DNA from: Verrucomicrobiia bacterium
Lineage (GTDB): Bacteria; Verrucomicrobiota; Verrucomicrobiia; Verrucomicrobiales; Akkermansiaceae
DNA: 5,191 nt
Assembly: GCA_947460915.1 (NCBI GenBank)
Contig: CANHKJ010000227.1
Coordinates: 1-5,191, forward strand
Direction of reading: 5' to 3'
A program made the position numbers and the translations under genes. Under the pieces are notes generated by a model that had not been told where the DNA came from, searched no databases, and was given only the letters and a program-made list of their open reading frames with translations. How positions within the stretch are numbered: the stretch's first letter is position 1; every line of letters starts with the position of its first letter. Positions 5,161 to 5,191 of the stretch are shown here, piece by piece.

Positions 5161-5191
5161 ATCAAGACGATCACTTCCTCAGCCCATATTC

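Overview
The window looks like accessory chromosome sequence from a Verrucomicrobiota-type bacterium. The evidence is modest: moderate G+C, several genes without a Shine-Dalgarno sequence, and a large secreted glycoside hydrolase whose C-terminal tail ends in the RAFYRV pattern I associate with exported enzymes of that phylum. The phylum is an inference; there is no rRNA or marker gene here.

Layout. Bases 1-229 hold no firm gene but contain a compact structured element (24-106): a perfect 11-bp outer stem, two inner arms and a T-run, read as a terminator or small structured RNA. Bases 230-2233 (minus) encode a 667-residue secreted GH30-family polysaccharide hydrolase with a CBM4/9-like module in front. 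It has its own promoter (TTGACA, 19 bp, TATAAC) and a dyad near the predicted transcription start. Bases 2345-2932 (minus) encode a small lipoprotein of unknown function. Bases 2933-3339 contain no firm gene. They hold a possible small plus-strand ORF with a good ribosome site (2959-3114), a convergent minus-strand frame that looks like the decayed 3' end of a larger gene (3111-3296), a dyad, and an extended -10 promoter.

From 3340 to 5083 on the plus strand lie three genes of the cell envelope: a 71-residue exported protein, a two-helix DUF3592 membrane protein, and a protein with a large soluble domain followed by two C-terminal membrane helices. The first two are close enough to be co-transcribed. 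The third follows after 122 bp that contain a short overlapping frame which may be its displaced N-terminus. The window closes with a REP-like element (5102-5160) of two palindromes arranged as an inverted pair.

How the genes fit together. The hydrolase suggests breakdown of plant or algal polysaccharide outside the cytoplasm. The lipoprotein behind its promoter is transcribed in the same direction but does not look like part of a binding or uptake system. The envelope cluster is of unknown role and need not be related to the hydrolase. No complete mobile element, CRISPR array, tRNA or rRNA was seen. I do not see clear evidence of a new multi-gene system; the best leads are the structured element at the left edge, the REP-like pair at the right edge, and the small or decayed frames in the central gap.
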